In this document: positions 25,295 to 35,027 of the stretch, one piece after another
Layout of the letters: each line of letters starts with the position of its first letter
How positions within the stretch are numbered: the first letter of the stretch is position 1
Assembly: GCF_017161445.1 (NCBI RefSeq)
Contig: NZ_CP071060.1
Location: 3,224,001-3,288,000 of the forward strand
From: Niveibacterium microcysteis
GTDB taxonomy: Bacteria > Pseudomonadota > Gammaproteobacteria > Burkholderiales > Rhodocyclaceae
Direction of reading: 5' to 3'
DNA: 64,000 nt
The notes under the pieces: model-generated
Database searches by the model: none
What the model saw: only the letters and a program-made list of their open reading frames with translations
What the model was told of the DNA's origin: nothing
Program-made: the position numbers and the translations under genes

Positions 25295-25756
25295 ATGTCC
25301 AAATCGCCCTTCGCGAACGAAGTCGCCGCAACCGCCGATCGGCTGCGCCAAGACGGCTTCCAGATCGAATTCTGCTTCGAACGCGGTCAGTTGGTGCTGA
25401 CACGGCGCGGCCGCCAATTCACCTTCTCGACGAGCGAAGCCGAACGCATGCTGCGGCACGCTCGAACGGTCTGGACCGTCGCGGACGCGGTGAGCTTTGA
25501 CTGCGCCTTGCTGCATGTAGTGGCCAAGCGCATTTTGGTGAGCGGCCTGCAGGCGTTACCGGATCGCCGGGCTGACCCGCACCACGGCCGCTCAGCGCCC
25601 ACGCCAGGCAGCCGCGCATTCTTGCGGGGCGACGACAGCGCTCCCAGCAGCCTCAGGCACGTTCGCCGCACTGCACGATGTTCGTTCGCCAATCGAATAT
25701 ATCCGTCCGTCGGAAATGCTGCCAAGCCTTTGCTGGCGCGCTATAACGCGGAATGA
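25295..25756 (+). CDS. hypothetical protein, paralog of the next gene, possibly with a read-through tail
   Basis: 153-residue cytosolic protein I do not recognise. It has GGGGAA before its ATG. Residues 45-85 (LRHARTVWTVADAVSFDCALL) resemble the C-terminal part of the 86-residue gene downstream (LREAR.LW.VA..VSF..ALL), so the two are probably tandem duplicates. The last 70 residues have no counterpart there and are rich in Arg, Ser and Pro with irregular codon use. The original stop may have been lost and the tail may be translated noncoding sequence. There is no signal peptide. Confidence 0.6.
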   Translation: MSKSPFANEVAATADRLRQDGFQIEFCFERGQLVLTRRGRQFTFSTSEAERMLRHARTVWTVADAVSFDCALLHVVAKRILVSGLQALPDRRADPHHGRSAPTPGSRAFLRGDDSAPSSLRHVRRTARCSFANRIYPSVGNAAKPLLARYNAE

Positions 25757-25889
25757 TCGTGACTAAATGGGCTTGCTGCAGCGCAATGCCGGAAGCATAA
25801 TCGGCACTCATTCATCAAAGCGCAACAGACGCACTGGCAGCATCGGCGCCTCCCCCGCGTCGCATGCAACGAAAACGGAGACTCGCGCG

Positions 25890-26150
25890 ATGGACAATGT
25901 CATTCTTGCCATGCAGGTCAGTCGGGGCGCCGAAGCAGCGCGCGCAGCCGGCATCAGTGTTACGTCGAACCCGCACAACGAACACCTCGACGTGGAATCA
26001 CCCGATGGTCTGACGGTGCTCGCCGGCAACCTCGCCGCCGACATCCTGCGCGAGGCGCGCAAACTGTGGGGCGTTGCTGGTGTCGTCAGCTTCCAGACGG
26101 CGCTGCTTTACTGCACCGCGCTGTATCTCTCGCAGCGCCCGCCGGGCTGA
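25890..26150 (+). CDS. small hypothetical protein, 86 aa
   Basis: 86-residue cytosolic protein without a known domain. A GGAG lies 9 bases before the ATG at 25890; the longer open frame upstream has no ribosome site. The C-terminal half (ILREARKLWGVAGVVSFQTALLYCTALYL) aligns with residues 45-85 of the gene at 25295, including the shared VSF..ALL core. This suggests a small tandem family with a two-helix end. It is convergent with the TraB-family gene, whose stop is 16 bases away. Confidence 0.65.
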   Translation: MDNVILAMQVSRGAEAARAAGISVTSNPHNEHLDVESPDGLTVLAGNLAADILREARKLWGVAGVVSFQTALLYCTALYLSQRPPG

Positions 26151-26166
26151 GCGCGGCCTACGAAGC

Positions 26167-27096
26167 TCAATCGCTGCTGCTGAGCTGGCGCACGCGGAAG
26201 CCACGACGCGCCAATAGTGCCGGGATCGCTTCGCGCCCGGCCAGATGACCACTCCCGATCACCACAAAGGCAGGCCGCCCCTCGCGTGCGAGCTTCGCGA
26301 TGGCATCGGTCATCTCGCGATTCCGGCGATCGAAGAGCTCCTCGAACATTGCCCGGCTTGACGGATCGGCAGCCTGAGCCTTGCGCAGCGCCTCGGCAAG
26401 GCCGTTCGCATCGCCGCGCCGCCAGGCACCGACCAGCTCGTCGAGCGATGCACGCAATGAGCCGTCGTCCGCAGCCTTGAGGCTCGAGCGCAGCGACTCG
26501 ATCTGTTCGCGCTCGGACCCGGCCGCGAGCGCCTGCATTTGCCGTTCAACGGTTTCCAGCTCGACCAGCGCCTTGCCATCGTGCTGCGCGCGGTTGATGA
26601 AATGCAGGTCGATGCCGTGAAGTGGTGACAAGCCGGCGCGACTCGCCGCCGCCACCGCGACAAACACGTTCGCCATCGCTGGCGACAGCGCGTCGACCGA
26701 TTCTTCGGGCATGCCCATCGCCGAGAGCTGTTTGACGAGCCGGCGCCAGTCCGCATTGCCAAGCTGTTCGCGCAAGCCCGCGCCGCCGCCCGATACATCG
26801 CCCAGCGCGCCGGCGATGTCCGCCCGCGTCGCATCCACCTCCACCGCCAGCACCTCGGCGCGGCGGAACTTGGACTCGACCGCCGCGGGCAGCGGGAAGC
26901 AGTCCGCCCGGCACACGTGCACCGAGCCGAACAACCACATTGGCGCCGCTCCGCCGCTGACTTCCCACAGCAGCAAGGGGGCCGCCTGGGCCGCAAACGC
27001 CACGGAAATGCACAGCACGCCACTCAGCGCGCGCAGAAGCCCGCCGCGCCCCCTAGAATGGCGCACCCTGTCAGCCGCTTCGCGCAACGAGTTCAT
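26167..27096 (-). CDS. TraB/GumN family protein, exported
   Basis: Member of the TraB/GumN (GLTT) family, thought to be EreA-like metal-dependent hydrolases of mostly unknown substrate. 309 residues from the ATG at 27096, or 299 from a GTG at 27066; both give a basic N-terminus, a hydrophobic segment and AQAA, a likely signal peptide. Family features seen: [10 protein letters not shown] (the first conserved G-x2-H), [11 protein letters not shown] in the middle and [12 protein letters not shown] near the C-terminus. The ATG lies 2 bases from the miaA start on the other strand. Confidence 0.85.
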   Translation of the reverse strand: MNSLREAADRVRHSRGRGGLLRALSGVLCISVAFAAQAAPLLLWEVSGGAAPMWLFGSVHVCRADCFPLPAAVESKFRRAEVLAVEVDATRADIAGALGDVSGGGAGLREQLGNADWRRLVKQLSAMGMPEESVDALSPAMANVFVAVAAASRAGLSPLHGIDLHFINRAQHDGKALVELETVERQMQALAAGSEREQIESLRSSLKAADDGSLRASLDELVGAWRRGDANGLAEALRKAQAADPSSRAMFEELFDRRNREMTDAIAKLAREGRPAFVVIGSGHLAGREAIPALLARRGFRVRQLSSSD

Positions 27097-27098
27097 CC

Positions 27099-28058
27099 GT
27101 GTCTTCTCCGTCTATCCGTCCCGATGCTATCGCGCTGATCGGCCCCACCGCCAGCGGAAAAACCGCGTGCGCGCTGGATCTTGCACAGCAGATGCCGTGC
27201 GAGATCATCAGTATCGATTCCGCGCTGGTGTTTCGTGAGATGGATATCGGCACCGCCAAGCCGACACCGGCGGAGCTGGCGACCTGCCCGCACCATCTGA
27301 TCGACGTGATCGATCCGACCGATGCCTATTCCGCGGCCCAGTTTCGCGCCGACGCGATCCGCCTGATTGCGGAGATCCGCGCGCGTGGCCGTGTGCCGCT
27401 GCTCGCGGGCGGCACGATGCTTTACCTGAAGGCATTGCACGACGGCCTGTCGGACTTGCCTCAAGCCGATGCCGACATGCGCGCGGAGATCGACGCAGAA
27501 GCGCGCATTCGTGGCTGGCCCGCCTTGCATGCAGATCTTGCGGTGATCGATCCGGCCGCGGCCGCACAGCTCAAACCGAATGACGCACAGCGCATTCAGC
27601 GCGCGCTGGAGATCGTGCGCCTGACCGGTCGCTCGCTGGCTGAGAACTACGCGCAGCGGGAAGACGACACCGCCACCCCGTCGCTCGCGATTCTCGCGTT
27701 GGAACCTTCGGATCGCAGCGTGGTGCATGCGCGGATCGCACAGCGGTTCGAGCAAATGCTCGCGATGGGTCTGGTCGACGAAGTGGCGGGTCTTCGCCAG
27801 CGCTACCCTCTGAATGCCGAAATGCCCTCGATGCGCTGTGTCGGCTATCGACAGGCGTGGGAGCATCTCGATGGCGACTACGACCTGGCCGAACTGCGCG
27901 ATCGCGGCATCTACGCCACGCGTCAGCTGGCAAAGCGCCAGATCACCTGGCAACGCAAGTTCGCCGCCACCTGGCCGGAAGTCACCCGCATCGACTGTCT
28001 GCGCACGGACTTGGTCGATGCGGTGCGTGAAGCAGCACAGCGCGCCCTCGCGGACTAA
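27099..28058 (+). CDS. miaA: tRNA dimethylallyltransferase
   Basis: Transfers a dimethylallyl group from DMAPP to A37 of tRNAs reading UNN codons. 319 residues, normal length. Seen: P-loop [26 protein letters not shown] (substrate-binding DSxxxYxxMxIGTAKP variant, with Phe for Tyr), [10 protein letters not shown] and [12 protein letters not shown], the tRNA-contacting signature. GTG start. The gene overlaps the stop of the convergent BCCT gene by 4 bases. Its promoter must lie inside the divergent TraB gene. Confidence 0.96.
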   Translation: MSSPSIRPDAIALIGPTASGKTACALDLAQQMPCEIISIDSALVFREMDIGTAKPTPAELATCPHHLIDVIDPTDAYSAAQFRADAIRLIAEIRARGRVPLLAGGTMLYLKALHDGLSDLPQADADMRAEIDAEARIRGWPALHADLAVIDPAAAAQLKPNDAQRIQRALEIVRLTGRSLAENYAQREDDTATPSLAILALEPSDRSVVHARIAQRFEQMLAMGLVDEVAGLRQRYPLNAEMPSMRCVGYRQAWEHLDGDYDLAELRDRGIYATRQLAKRQITWQRKFAATWPEVTRIDCLRTDLVDAVREAAQRALAD

Positions 28059-29644
28059 CGTAGCTCGGCAGCGAATCGGGCGCTGTCGTCCACGCCACGC
28101 ATCTCGGTTGGCGCGTCCATCAAGTCCGCGTCTGCGATTTCGCGCAGGCGACGCTGCACGCGCTGATCGCGCAAGTCCTGCGCGTCGGCATCTTCGGACA
28201 GCGCCCGCCACGTCGACGCGCAGAGCCCCAGCAGCACCAGCGTGAAGGGCAATGCCGAGACGATCGACATCGTCTGCAGCCCCTTGAGCCCGCCACCGAT
28301 CAGCAGCACCGCGGCAATCAGCGAGATCAACAGCCCCCACACAAGCTTCGTGGCCGCCGAAGGGTTAAGCGAGCCCTTCGACGACAGCATGCCGAGCACG
28401 AAGGTCGCCGAATCCGCGGAGGTGACGAAGAAGACGCCGACCACCCCGATCGCGAGCATCGACAGGAGCTGCCCCAAGGGCAAGGATTCAAGCAGCAGAA
28501 ACAGCGCATTGTCGACGCTGGCCTTGGCGGCCGCCGCAATCGGAACGCCGCCGAACATTTCAAGCTGCAGCGCGCTGCCGCCAAAGATCGAGAACCACAG
28601 GAAGCTGACCAGCGAGGGCACGAGCATCACGCCAACCATGAATTCCTTGATCGTTCGGCCGCGCGAAATGCGTGCGATGAACATGCCGACAAACGGCGCC
28701 CAGGTAATCCACCAGGCCCAGTAGAAGACGGTCCAGTCTGCCGTCCAGGACCCCTGCGTGAAGGGCGTCAGGCGCATGGACTGCTGGATCAGGCCACCGA
28801 GGTAAGCGCCTACGGTTGTCGTGAAGGCGTCCATCACGAAAAGCGTTGGCCCCATCACGAGCACGGCGATCGCCAGCAGCGCCGCCAGCACCATGTTGGT
28901 GTTGGAGAGCCACTTGATGCCCCGCGCGAGGCCAGTGGCTGAAGACAACAGGAACAGCACCGTCGCGATGCCGATCACGGAGAGCGTCAGCGCGGTGCCC
29001 TTTTGCAGGCCGAACACGTGGCTAAGCCCGCCCGAGATCTGCATTGCGCCGAAGCCAAGTGATGTGGCTACACCGAATACCGTGACGACGATTGCAAGGA
29101 TGTCGATGGTGCGGCCGGCCCAGCCCTCGGCATGCGCGCCCAACAGCGGCCGGAATGCCGCACTCAGCAGCCCAGGCGCCCCACGGTTGAACTTGAAATA
29201 GGCCAGCGAGAGTCCAACCACGGCATACAACGCCCAGGGATGGAGACCCCAATGGAAGAACGATGCGCGAAGCGCGAAACGGGCAGCTTCGGGCGTTGCC
29301 GCGTCGATATAGCTGGGGGGAGCGAGGTAGTGCGAAAGCGGTTCGGCCACGCCCCAGAAGACAAGCCCGATCCCCATGCCGGCGGAAAACAGCATGGCGA
29401 ACCAGGAGCCGCGGCCGAACTCGGGCCGCGCATCCTCGCCGCCAAGCCGTATCCGGCCAAAGCGGCCGAAGGCCAGCACCAGCGCGAAGACGACGATGCC
29501 AAACACCACCAGCAGGTAGTACCAACCGAAGTTGTGAATCGTCGCGGCGAGCCATCCGGTGGTGGTGGCGGCAAGGCCGGCGGGCGAGATCAGGCCCCAG
29601 CCGACAAAGGCGGAGACGATCAGCAGCGACAATCGGAAAACCAT
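28055..29644 (-). CDS. BCCT family betaine/choline/carnitine-type transporter
   Basis: 529-residue inner-membrane transporter with 12 predicted helices, taking up quaternary ammonium compounds such as glycine betaine, usually with Na+ or H+. The BCCT signature [18 protein letters not shown] is intact and [14 protein letters not shown] (helix 3 glycine segment) is present. The start is ATG 29644 with GGAG six bases upstream; earlier Mets are noncoding extension. The C-terminal tail is short, charged and rich in Asp and Arg, where osmosensing tails lie in this family. Substrate not decided. Confidence 0.93.
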   Translation of the reverse strand: MVFRLSLLIVSAFVGWGLISPAGLAATTTGWLAATIHNFGWYYLLVVFGIVVFALVLAFGRFGRIRLGGEDARPEFGRGSWFAMLFSAGMGIGLVFWGVAEPLSHYLAPPSYIDAATPEAARFALRASFFHWGLHPWALYAVVGLSLAYFKFNRGAPGLLSAAFRPLLGAHAEGWAGRTIDILAIVVTVFGVATSLGFGAMQISGGLSHVFGLQKGTALTLSVIGIATVLFLLSSATGLARGIKWLSNTNMVLAALLAIAVLVMGPTLFVMDAFTTTVGAYLGGLIQQSMRLTPFTQGSWTADWTVFYWAWWITWAPFVGMFIARISRGRTIKEFMVGVMLVPSLVSFLWFSIFGGSALQLEMFGGVPIAAAAKASVDNALFLLLESLPLGQLLSMLAIGVVGVFFVTSADSATFVLGMLSSKGSLNPSAATKLVWGLLISLIAAVLLIGGGLKGLQTMSIVSALPFTLVLLGLCASTWRALSEDADAQDLRDQRVQRRLREIADADLMDAPTEMRGVDDSARFAAELR

Positions 29645-29750
29645 GGCAACTCCGGGCTTTGGGTCGAACCCCAAAGGTACGATCCAACGCCCGTCTTCAC
29701 CACGTCCGCACACGCCAAGCGCCATGCTGCGGCGGCCACAGCACGGCGAC

Positions 29751-29769
29751 GGGCGGGTCAAGCCCGCCC
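29751..29769 (-). terminator. hairpin downstream of rhlE
   Basis: 7-bp GC stem (29751-29757 with 29763-29769) and a TCAAG loop, 10 bases after the rhlE stop. It lacks a T-run, so it may stabilise the 3' end and need not terminate. Confidence 0.45.
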
Positions 29770-29778
29770 AGGAACCGT

Positions 29779-31422
29779 TTAGTCCTTGCGCTTGCCGCCG
29801 AGCAGTGCCGCAACGGCACGCAGCGCGCGCTGGGCGCCGCCGACCGGCGCCGCTTCCGGCTTGGCAGGGGTCGCGCTGGCGCGCGGTGCGGCTTCTGCAT
29901 GGCGCGGCGCCGCGTTGGCATGGCGTTGTTGCTGCGATGCACCGCCCCGGCGCGCCTCGCCTTGCGGCCGGGCCGGGCGATCGGACCGGGTCGTCGTGCC
30001 TTCGGCAGCACGCGCGCCGGGCGCTGCGTTGCGGTTACCGGGCTGTCCTTGGCCTGAGCGCTTGGGGGCCTGGGCCGTCGCGGCTGCCGGCTTGCCATGA
30101 CGCGGGCCGGGTTGCGGCCCGCGCGCCGGATGCTGCTGTGGCGACGCATTGCCGCTGCGCGCACCCGCATTGCCGCCACGACCACCGCCAGCATTGCGGC
30201 CGCCGCGTGTATGCGCCGGCGCCGGGTGTGCCGGGCGTGCATGGCCAGCGTGCGATTCGCCGCCGGCAGGTAGCGCCACCGGTACGAAATCCGGATCGGT
30301 GACACGATCGATCTTGCGCCGCATCAGGCGCTCGATCGCGACGAGGTGCTTCATCTCTTCGTCGTCGACCAGCGAGATCGCAGCGCCGGTCGAACCCGCG
30401 CGGCCAGTACGGCCGATACGGTGGACGTAGTCTTCCGGTACGTTCGGCAGTTCGAAGTTCACCACCTGCGGCAGTTGGTCGATATCCAGGCCGCGTGCGG
30501 CGATGTCCGTTGCGACCAGCACCTGCAGGTCGCCCGATTTGAATTCGGAGAGTGCGCGGGTACGCGCGTTCTGGCTCTTGTTGCCATGGATCGCAAGGGC
30601 CGGGATGCCGTCCTTGTCGAGCTGCTCGGCAAGGCGATTGGCGCCGTGCTTGGTGCGCGTGAACACCAGCACCTGGAACCACTGGTGCTTCTTGATCAGG
30701 TGCGCCAGCAGGTGGCGTTTCTGTTTCTGGCCGATCAGGTGAACCGACTGCGCGACCAGCTCGCTCGCCGTATTGCGACGCGCGACTTCGACATAGCCCG
30801 GCTTGTTCATCAGGCCGTCGGCCAGCGCCTTGATCTCGTCCGAGAACGTGGCCGAGAACAGCAGGTTCTGGCGTTGCTTGGGCAGCAGCGCGAGCACCTT
30901 TTTGATGTCGCGGATGAAGCCCATGTCGAGCATGCGGTCGGCTTCGTCGAGCACGAGAATTTCGACCTCGGCGAGCGACAGCGTTTTCTGGCCGATGTGG
31001 TCGAGCAAACGGCCCGGCGTGGCAACCAGGATATCAAGCGGCTTGCGCAAGCCGGCAATCTGCGGGTTCATGCCCACGCCGCCGAACATCACCATCGAGG
31101 TCACGTCCACATGCTTGCCGTAGGTCTGCACCGATTCTTCGACCTGTGCGGCGAGCTCGCGCGTCGGGGTCAGGATCAGGCAACGCGGCTTGCCGGGCGT
31201 TGCGCGCTTGGGCTTGGTCACGAGGTGATGCAGGATCGGTAGCGTGAAGCCGGCGGTCTTGCCGGTACCGGTTTGTGCGGCGGCCATCAGGTCACCGCCT
31301 TGCATCACGAGGGGAATGGCTTGTGCCTGGATCGGCGTCGGGTGGGTGTAACCGGCTTCGCCGATTGCACGCAAAAGGGGTTCGGCCAGCGCCAGGCTGG
31401 CAAACGTAACTTCGGAATTCAT
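29779..31422 (-). CDS. rhlE: DEAD-box RNA helicase RhlE with long basic tail
   Basis: ATP-dependent RNA helicase of the RhlE group, acting in RNA remodelling and ribosome assembly. 547 residues. The core (1-375) has the Q motif ([10 protein letters not shown]), [16 protein letters not shown] (LDEADRMLD), [18 protein letters not shown] and [10 protein letters not shown]. Residues 380-547 are low complexity, rich in Gly, Arg, Ala, Pro, His and Gln with RGG-like stretches, typical of an RNA-binding disordered tail. ATG 31422 follows GGAG by 7 bases; a TTG one codon earlier is not needed. Confidence 0.94.
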   Translation of the reverse strand: MNSEVTFASLALAEPLLRAIGEAGYTHPTPIQAQAIPLVMQGGDLMAAAQTGTGKTAGFTLPILHHLVTKPKRATPGKPRCLILTPTRELAAQVEESVQTYGKHVDVTSMVMFGGVGMNPQIAGLRKPLDILVATPGRLLDHIGQKTLSLAEVEILVLDEADRMLDMGFIRDIKKVLALLPKQRQNLLFSATFSDEIKALADGLMNKPGYVEVARRNTASELVAQSVHLIGQKQKRHLLAHLIKKHQWFQVLVFTRTKHGANRLAEQLDKDGIPALAIHGNKSQNARTRALSEFKSGDLQVLVATDIAARGLDIDQLPQVVNFELPNVPEDYVHRIGRTGRAGSTGAAISLVDDEEMKHLVAIERLMRRKIDRVTDPDFVPVALPAGGESHAGHARPAHPAPAHTRGGRNAGGGRGGNAGARSGNASPQQHPARGPQPGPRHGKPAAATAQAPKRSGQGQPGNRNAAPGARAAEGTTTRSDRPARPQGEARRGGASQQQRHANAAPRHAEAAPRASATPAKPEAAPVGGAQRALRAVAALLGGKRKD

Positions 31423-31433
31423 CAAACAGCTCC

Positions 31434-31450
31434 AGCGACGGCCCGTCGCT
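31434..31450 (-). promoter_or_regulatory. leader hairpin just upstream of rhlE
   Basis: Perfect 7-bp stem (31434-31440 with 31444-31450) around GCC, abutting the ribosome site of rhlE. It could limit translation. The rest of the 219-base gap to the thioesterase gene shows nothing clear. Confidence 0.35.
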
Positions 31451-31641
31451 GTAAACCGAGCGACACCAATCCAGGCAGACGTGAATGAGATCGAGGAGAA
31501 GGCCTTGAGTGGCCGGACGATCGGGTGGTAAGCAGAGACCGCTACGACGATTGGCGTTCGCAGGGTGGGCGCAGCATACCCGTGATTCGGGTAAAAGTCA
31601 GCCTCGGCGCAGGTCAGCCCCTGCGCCCGGCCTTGAAAACC

Positions 31642-32052
31642 TCAGGCAATCAGGTCCAGCAGCTTCTGCGGCAAAGGTGCGGATTTGCCGGTATTCAGGT
31701 TGATCCACACGGCTTTGGCCTCGCCGGTTGCGTAGGTTTTGCCATTCGCGGCATCGACCAGCTCGTAGCGCGTCTGGACGCTGGAGCGCCCCGGATCACC
31801 GACGTAGAGCTTTACCCGCACGGTTGCGGGATAATTGATCGGTTGCAGGAAGGTGCAGGCGGCGTGAACGATCACCGGCACCTGAGGCTCGGCGGGGTCG
31901 CAGACGAAACCCTGCTTGTCAAGCCACTCCACGCGCGCCTGTTCCATGAAGCGGAAGAACACGGTGTTGTTGACGTGTCCGAGCGCGTCCTGATCGCCCC
32001 AGCGAACCGGGATGTCGCATTCGTGTAGCAAGGTGCCAGCGTTGTCCTGCAT
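31642..32052 (-). CDS. acyl-CoA thioesterase, 4HBT (YbgC/FadM-like) hot-dog fold
   Basis: 136-residue hot-dog thioesterase, likely hydrolysing acyl-CoA. The catalytic-loop signature RWGDQDALGHVNN matches the 4HBT family, with Asp in the active-site position, and EQARVEWL follows in the long helix. GGAG precedes the ATG by 6 bases. It is divergent from the ETF-quinone oxidoreductase gene and shares a palindromic operator with it, which fits a role in fatty-acid or branched acyl-CoA metabolism. Confidence 0.88.
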   Translation of the reverse strand: MQDNAGTLLHECDIPVRWGDQDALGHVNNTVFFRFMEQARVEWLDKQGFVCDPAEPQVPVIVHAACTFLQPINYPATVRVKLYVGDPGRSSVQTRYELVDAANGKTYATGEAKAVWINLNTGKSAPLPQKLLDLIA

Positions 32053-32106
32053 GTTCTGTCTCCGGGTTTTCGCGCCTTGATTCGAGGCGCATCACGGGGG
32101 TAATCT

Positions 32107-32126
32107 ACCATACCGTACCGTATGGT
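32107..32126. promoter_or_regulatory. 20-bp palindrome between thioesterase and ETF-QO genes (candidate TetR-type operator)
   Basis: Arms ACCATAC and GTATGGT are perfect, around CGTACC whose core is GTAC. It sits 55 bases from the thioesterase start and 60 from the ETF-QO start, the right place for a shared repressor site. Size and symmetry resemble TetR-family operators of acyl-CoA genes. No regulator gene is adjacent. Confidence 0.6.
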
Positions 32127-32185
32127 GAATGACGTTTTGCGGACACCGGTCGCGCAGACGGGCTGAATTTTCCAGGAGTGTAGGA

Positions 32186-33823
32186 ATGGAACGCGAGTCG
32201 ATGGAATTCGACGTGCTGGTGGTGGGTGGCGGGCCTGCGGGCCTGTCGGCGGCGATCCGCATCAAGCAGCTGGCACAGGAGAAAGGTCAGGACGTCAGCG
32301 TCTGCCTGATCGAGAAAGGCGCCGAGATCGGCGCCCACATCCTGTCTGGCGCGGTGATGGATCCGCGCGCGATCAACGAACTGTTCCCCAACTGGAAGGA
32401 ACTCGGCGCCCCGCTCGAAACCGCCGTCACGCACGACCGCGTGCTGTTTCTCTCCGAATCCGGAGCCACCGAAGTACCGCACTGGGCCACGCCGGCCACG
32501 CTGAAGAACGAAGGCAACTACATCATCAGCCTCGGCATGCTGGCACGCTGGCTGGGCGAGCAGGCCGAAGCGCTGGGTGTCGAGGTCTATCCGGGTTTTG
32601 CCGGCGCGCAGGTGCTCTACGACGAGCAGGGCCGCGTAAAGGGCGTCATCACCGGCGACATGGGCGTAGGCCGCGACGGCGAACCGGGCGGCAACTTCCA
32701 GCCAGGCATGGAACTGCATGCGAAGTACACGCTGTTCGCCGAAGGCTGCCGCGGCCACCTCGGCAAGCAACTCGAAGCGAAATTCAACCTGCGCGACGGC
32801 GTTGATCCGCAGACCTACGGCATCGGCATCAAGGAGCTGTGGGAGGTGAAGCCGGAGAAGTTCCAGAAAGGTCTGGTGCTGCACTCCGCTGGCTGGCCGA
32901 TGAACCCCGACACCTACGGCGGCGGGTTCATGTACCACTACGGCGAGAATCTGGTGGCGATCGGCTTTGTGGTGGGCCTCGGGTACAGCAACCCGCATCT
33001 GTCGCCGTTCGAAGAATTTCAGCGCTACAAGACGCATCCGTCGATCAAGGGCTACTTCGACGGCGCCAAGCGCATCGCCTACGGCGCGCGTGCAATCACG
33101 GCCGGCGGCGTGCAAAGCCTGCCCAAGCTCACCTTCCCGGGGGGCGCGCTGATCGGCGACGACGCGGGCTTCCTCAATGCCGCGCGGATCAAGGGCTCCC
33201 ACGCCGCAATCAAGAGCGGCATGATGGCCGGTGACGCCGCCTTCGAGGCGGTCGCCGCTGGCCGCGCGCAGGACGAGCTGGTCGCCTATCCGGCGGCCTA
33301 CAAGCAATCCTGGCTGTTCGACGAACTGTATCGGGCGCGCAACTTCAAACCGTATATGGCCAAGGGCCTGTGGCTCGGCACCCTGCTCTACGGCATCGAC
33401 CAGCAACTGCTGCGCGGCAAGGCACCGTGGACGCTGCACAACACCGCCGATCACACGAAGCTGAAGAAGGCATCGGAGTGCGCCCCGATCACCTACCCGA
33501 AACCCGACGGCGTGCTGACCTTCGACCGCCTCTCATCGGTGTTCCTGTCGAACACCAACCACGAGGAAGATCAGCCCTGCCACCTGCAGCTGAAGGACGC
33601 CAGCGTGCCGGTGAAGGTGAACCTCGCGGAGTACGACGCACCGGAGCAACGCTACTGCCCCGCTGGCGTTTACGAAATCGTCCGCGAAGAGGCCGGCCCG
33701 CGCCTGCAGATCAACGCGCAGAACTGCGTGCACTGCAAGACATGCGACATCAAGGATCCGACGCAGAACATCGTGTGGGTCGTGCCGCAGGGCGGTGAAG
33801 GCCCGATCTACCAGCAGATGTAA
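32186..33823 (+). CDS. electron transfer flavoprotein-ubiquinone oxidoreductase
   Basis: Inner-membrane-associated enzyme passing electrons from ETF (fatty-acid and amino-acid dehydrogenases) to ubiquinone. 545 residues, the usual length. Seen: FAD-binding VVGGGPAGLSAA at the N-terminus, GAHILSGAVMDP, and the C-terminal 4Fe-4S cluster (RYCPAG, then CVHCKTCDIKDPTQN). AGGAG lies 7 bases before the ATG. It is divergent from the thioesterase with a shared palindrome. The open frame upstream of 32186 crosses that operator and is not coding. Confidence 0.96.
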   Translation: MERESMEFDVLVVGGGPAGLSAAIRIKQLAQEKGQDVSVCLIEKGAEIGAHILSGAVMDPRAINELFPNWKELGAPLETAVTHDRVLFLSESGATEVPHWATPATLKNEGNYIISLGMLARWLGEQAEALGVEVYPGFAGAQVLYDEQGRVKGVITGDMGVGRDGEPGGNFQPGMELHAKYTLFAEGCRGHLGKQLEAKFNLRDGVDPQTYGIGIKELWEVKPEKFQKGLVLHSAGWPMNPDTYGGGFMYHYGENLVAIGFVVGLGYSNPHLSPFEEFQRYKTHPSIKGYFDGAKRIAYGARAITAGGVQSLPKLTFPGGALIGDDAGFLNAARIKGSHAAIKSGMMAGDAAFEAVAAGRAQDELVAYPAAYKQSWLFDELYRARNFKPYMAKGLWLGTLLYGIDQQLLRGKAPWTLHNTADHTKLKKASECAPITYPKPDGVLTFDRLSSVFLSNTNHEEDQPCHLQLKDASVPVKVNLAEYDAPEQRYCPAGVYEIVREEAGPRLQINAQNCVHCKTCDIKDPTQNIVWVVPQGGEGPIYQQM

Positions 33824-33841
33824 GCGCCGCGCGCAAAGAAG

Positions 33842-33867
33842 AACGCCCGCGGCAATGCGGGCGTTTT
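33842..33867 (+). terminator. intrinsic terminator after ETF-QO
   Basis: Perfect 9-bp stem (33842-33850 with 33857-33865), GGCAAT loop and a short T tail. It is also placed to stop the convergent CBM21 transcript. Confidence 0.8.
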
Positions 33868-33889
33868 CATTGCTGCGCGAAGCGCGTGT

Positions 33890-34669
33890 TCAGCGCAGGA
33901 TGCGGCTGAAGTAGTTGCGACCGTTGTTGTTGTCCCAATAGGTCACGCCGTTCACGGTGTACGAGATTGCGTACTCCACCTGTGAAGCGTTGCCAATGTT
34001 CAGCTGATAGCGCCACTCCTCAAAGCCCATCGTGTTCGGGTTGCCGATGCTGTAATAGCTCGACGACCAGAAGTCCTTGCTGAATGTCGCTACCGCGGTA
34101 CTCGACGTCGCCCAGTTGTCGGTGGAATACACAAGCTTCACGTCTTTCGCATACGCAAGGTTGCGCACCGTCACGTAGCCCGACCATGTGGTGACGCCTG
34201 CGCCAGCGTAGATCTCCGCGCTGTAGTTCGCGCCGTAGACATTCACGCCATTGCCAAGCAGGGAACCGGCACCCTTACCGAGCTTGTAGTTGGCGCCGCC
34301 GTTGTTGTCCCAGAAAGTGGTTCCGTTAACGGAGTACTTGACCGCGAACTCGATCGTGTTGCCGACGGAATCGGGCAACGAATACGACGAGAAGTCGGCG
34401 GCCCAGATCTCCTTGTTGGCGCCGCTGCCGCGCACGTAGCTGAGCGGGAAGTCGGCCCAGGTACCGTTTGCTTGTTTGATGTAGGCGGCCACCTGCTTCT
34501 GGTAACCAAGATTGGCGACCTCGACCTCAAAACGGCCGTTGTGCCAGTACCCACGGTAGTAGGAAACGTAGCTGTTCGCCTTCTTCAACGCCACTTCGCC
34601 AGCTGCCGCGGCAAGGCCCGGCAACACCAACAAGAGAGCGAAAACCAAACTACCAATACGCTTGTGCAT
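33890..34669 (-). CDS. secreted tandem CBM21 starch-binding protein without catalytic domain
   Basis: 259-residue exported protein: a signal peptide (about 1-22, ending LAAAA) and two carbohydrate-binding domains of the CBM21 type (about 27-133 and 143-259). Both end in the CBM21 hallmark: FWDNNGGANY in the first, YWDNNNGRNY in the second. Each is preceded by an IEFAVKYSVNG / VEYAISYTVNG strand; VRNLAYAKDVKLVYSTDNW in the second matches the domain's middle. CBM21 binds starch or glycogen. No hydrolase domain is attached. GGAG lies 8 bases before the ATG. It may tether starch or glycogen outside the cell; function is inferred. Confidence 0.8.
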   Translation of the reverse strand: MHKRIGSLVFALLLVLPGLAAAAGEVALKKANSYVSYYRGYWHNGRFEVEVANLGYQKQVAAYIKQANGTWADFPLSYVRGSGANKEIWAADFSSYSLPDSVGNTIEFAVKYSVNGTTFWDNNGGANYKLGKGAGSLLGNGVNVYGANYSAEIYAGAGVTTWSGYVTVRNLAYAKDVKLVYSTDNWATSSTAVATFSKDFWSSSYYSIGNPNTMGFEEWRYQLNIGNASQVEYAISYTVNGVTYWDNNNGRNYFSRILR

Positions 34670-35027
34670 TTCATCTACTCCAGATCTTGCATTGCATGGC
34701 CCCGAGCCCCCACCACACACGTCATTGCTGCCGTGCGGTCGGGAATCTAGCAACACGGTGACATTCCCCCTCATTGCACTGATTTATTGATTCATCATCA
34801 AATTCGAAGCTCTGCGGCGGGCACGCAGGCAAGTCCCTGATCTAACTGAAGGTGACACATGAGCATGCAGTGCGATCTGGCGGCTCAATGTGTCGCCATT
34901 TCACAACAACCGCACGTAGATGCGGATACCCGACCGGGCTGCGCAGGGACCGGCAGTCTTGGCTTCGTATCGCGAGGCACCGACATTCAGGTATGGTGAG
35001 TGGCAGTCCTTGAACCCACTTGCCGCC
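34670..35027. other. 358-bp divergent intergenic region
   Basis: Separates the CBM21 gene (leftward) from hyi (rightward) and is less GC-rich than its surroundings around 34760-34810, as expected for promoters. A 46-codon ORF with an SD-like AAGG occurs at 34859-34999 (+) but has no other support. I see no palindrome or RNA family. Confidence 0.5.

Noticed and set aside
34859..34999. 46-codon ORF upstream of hyi
   Set aside because: Only a weak ribosome site, no domain, and Cys/Gly-rich random-looking composition; kept as a note under the intergenic region.
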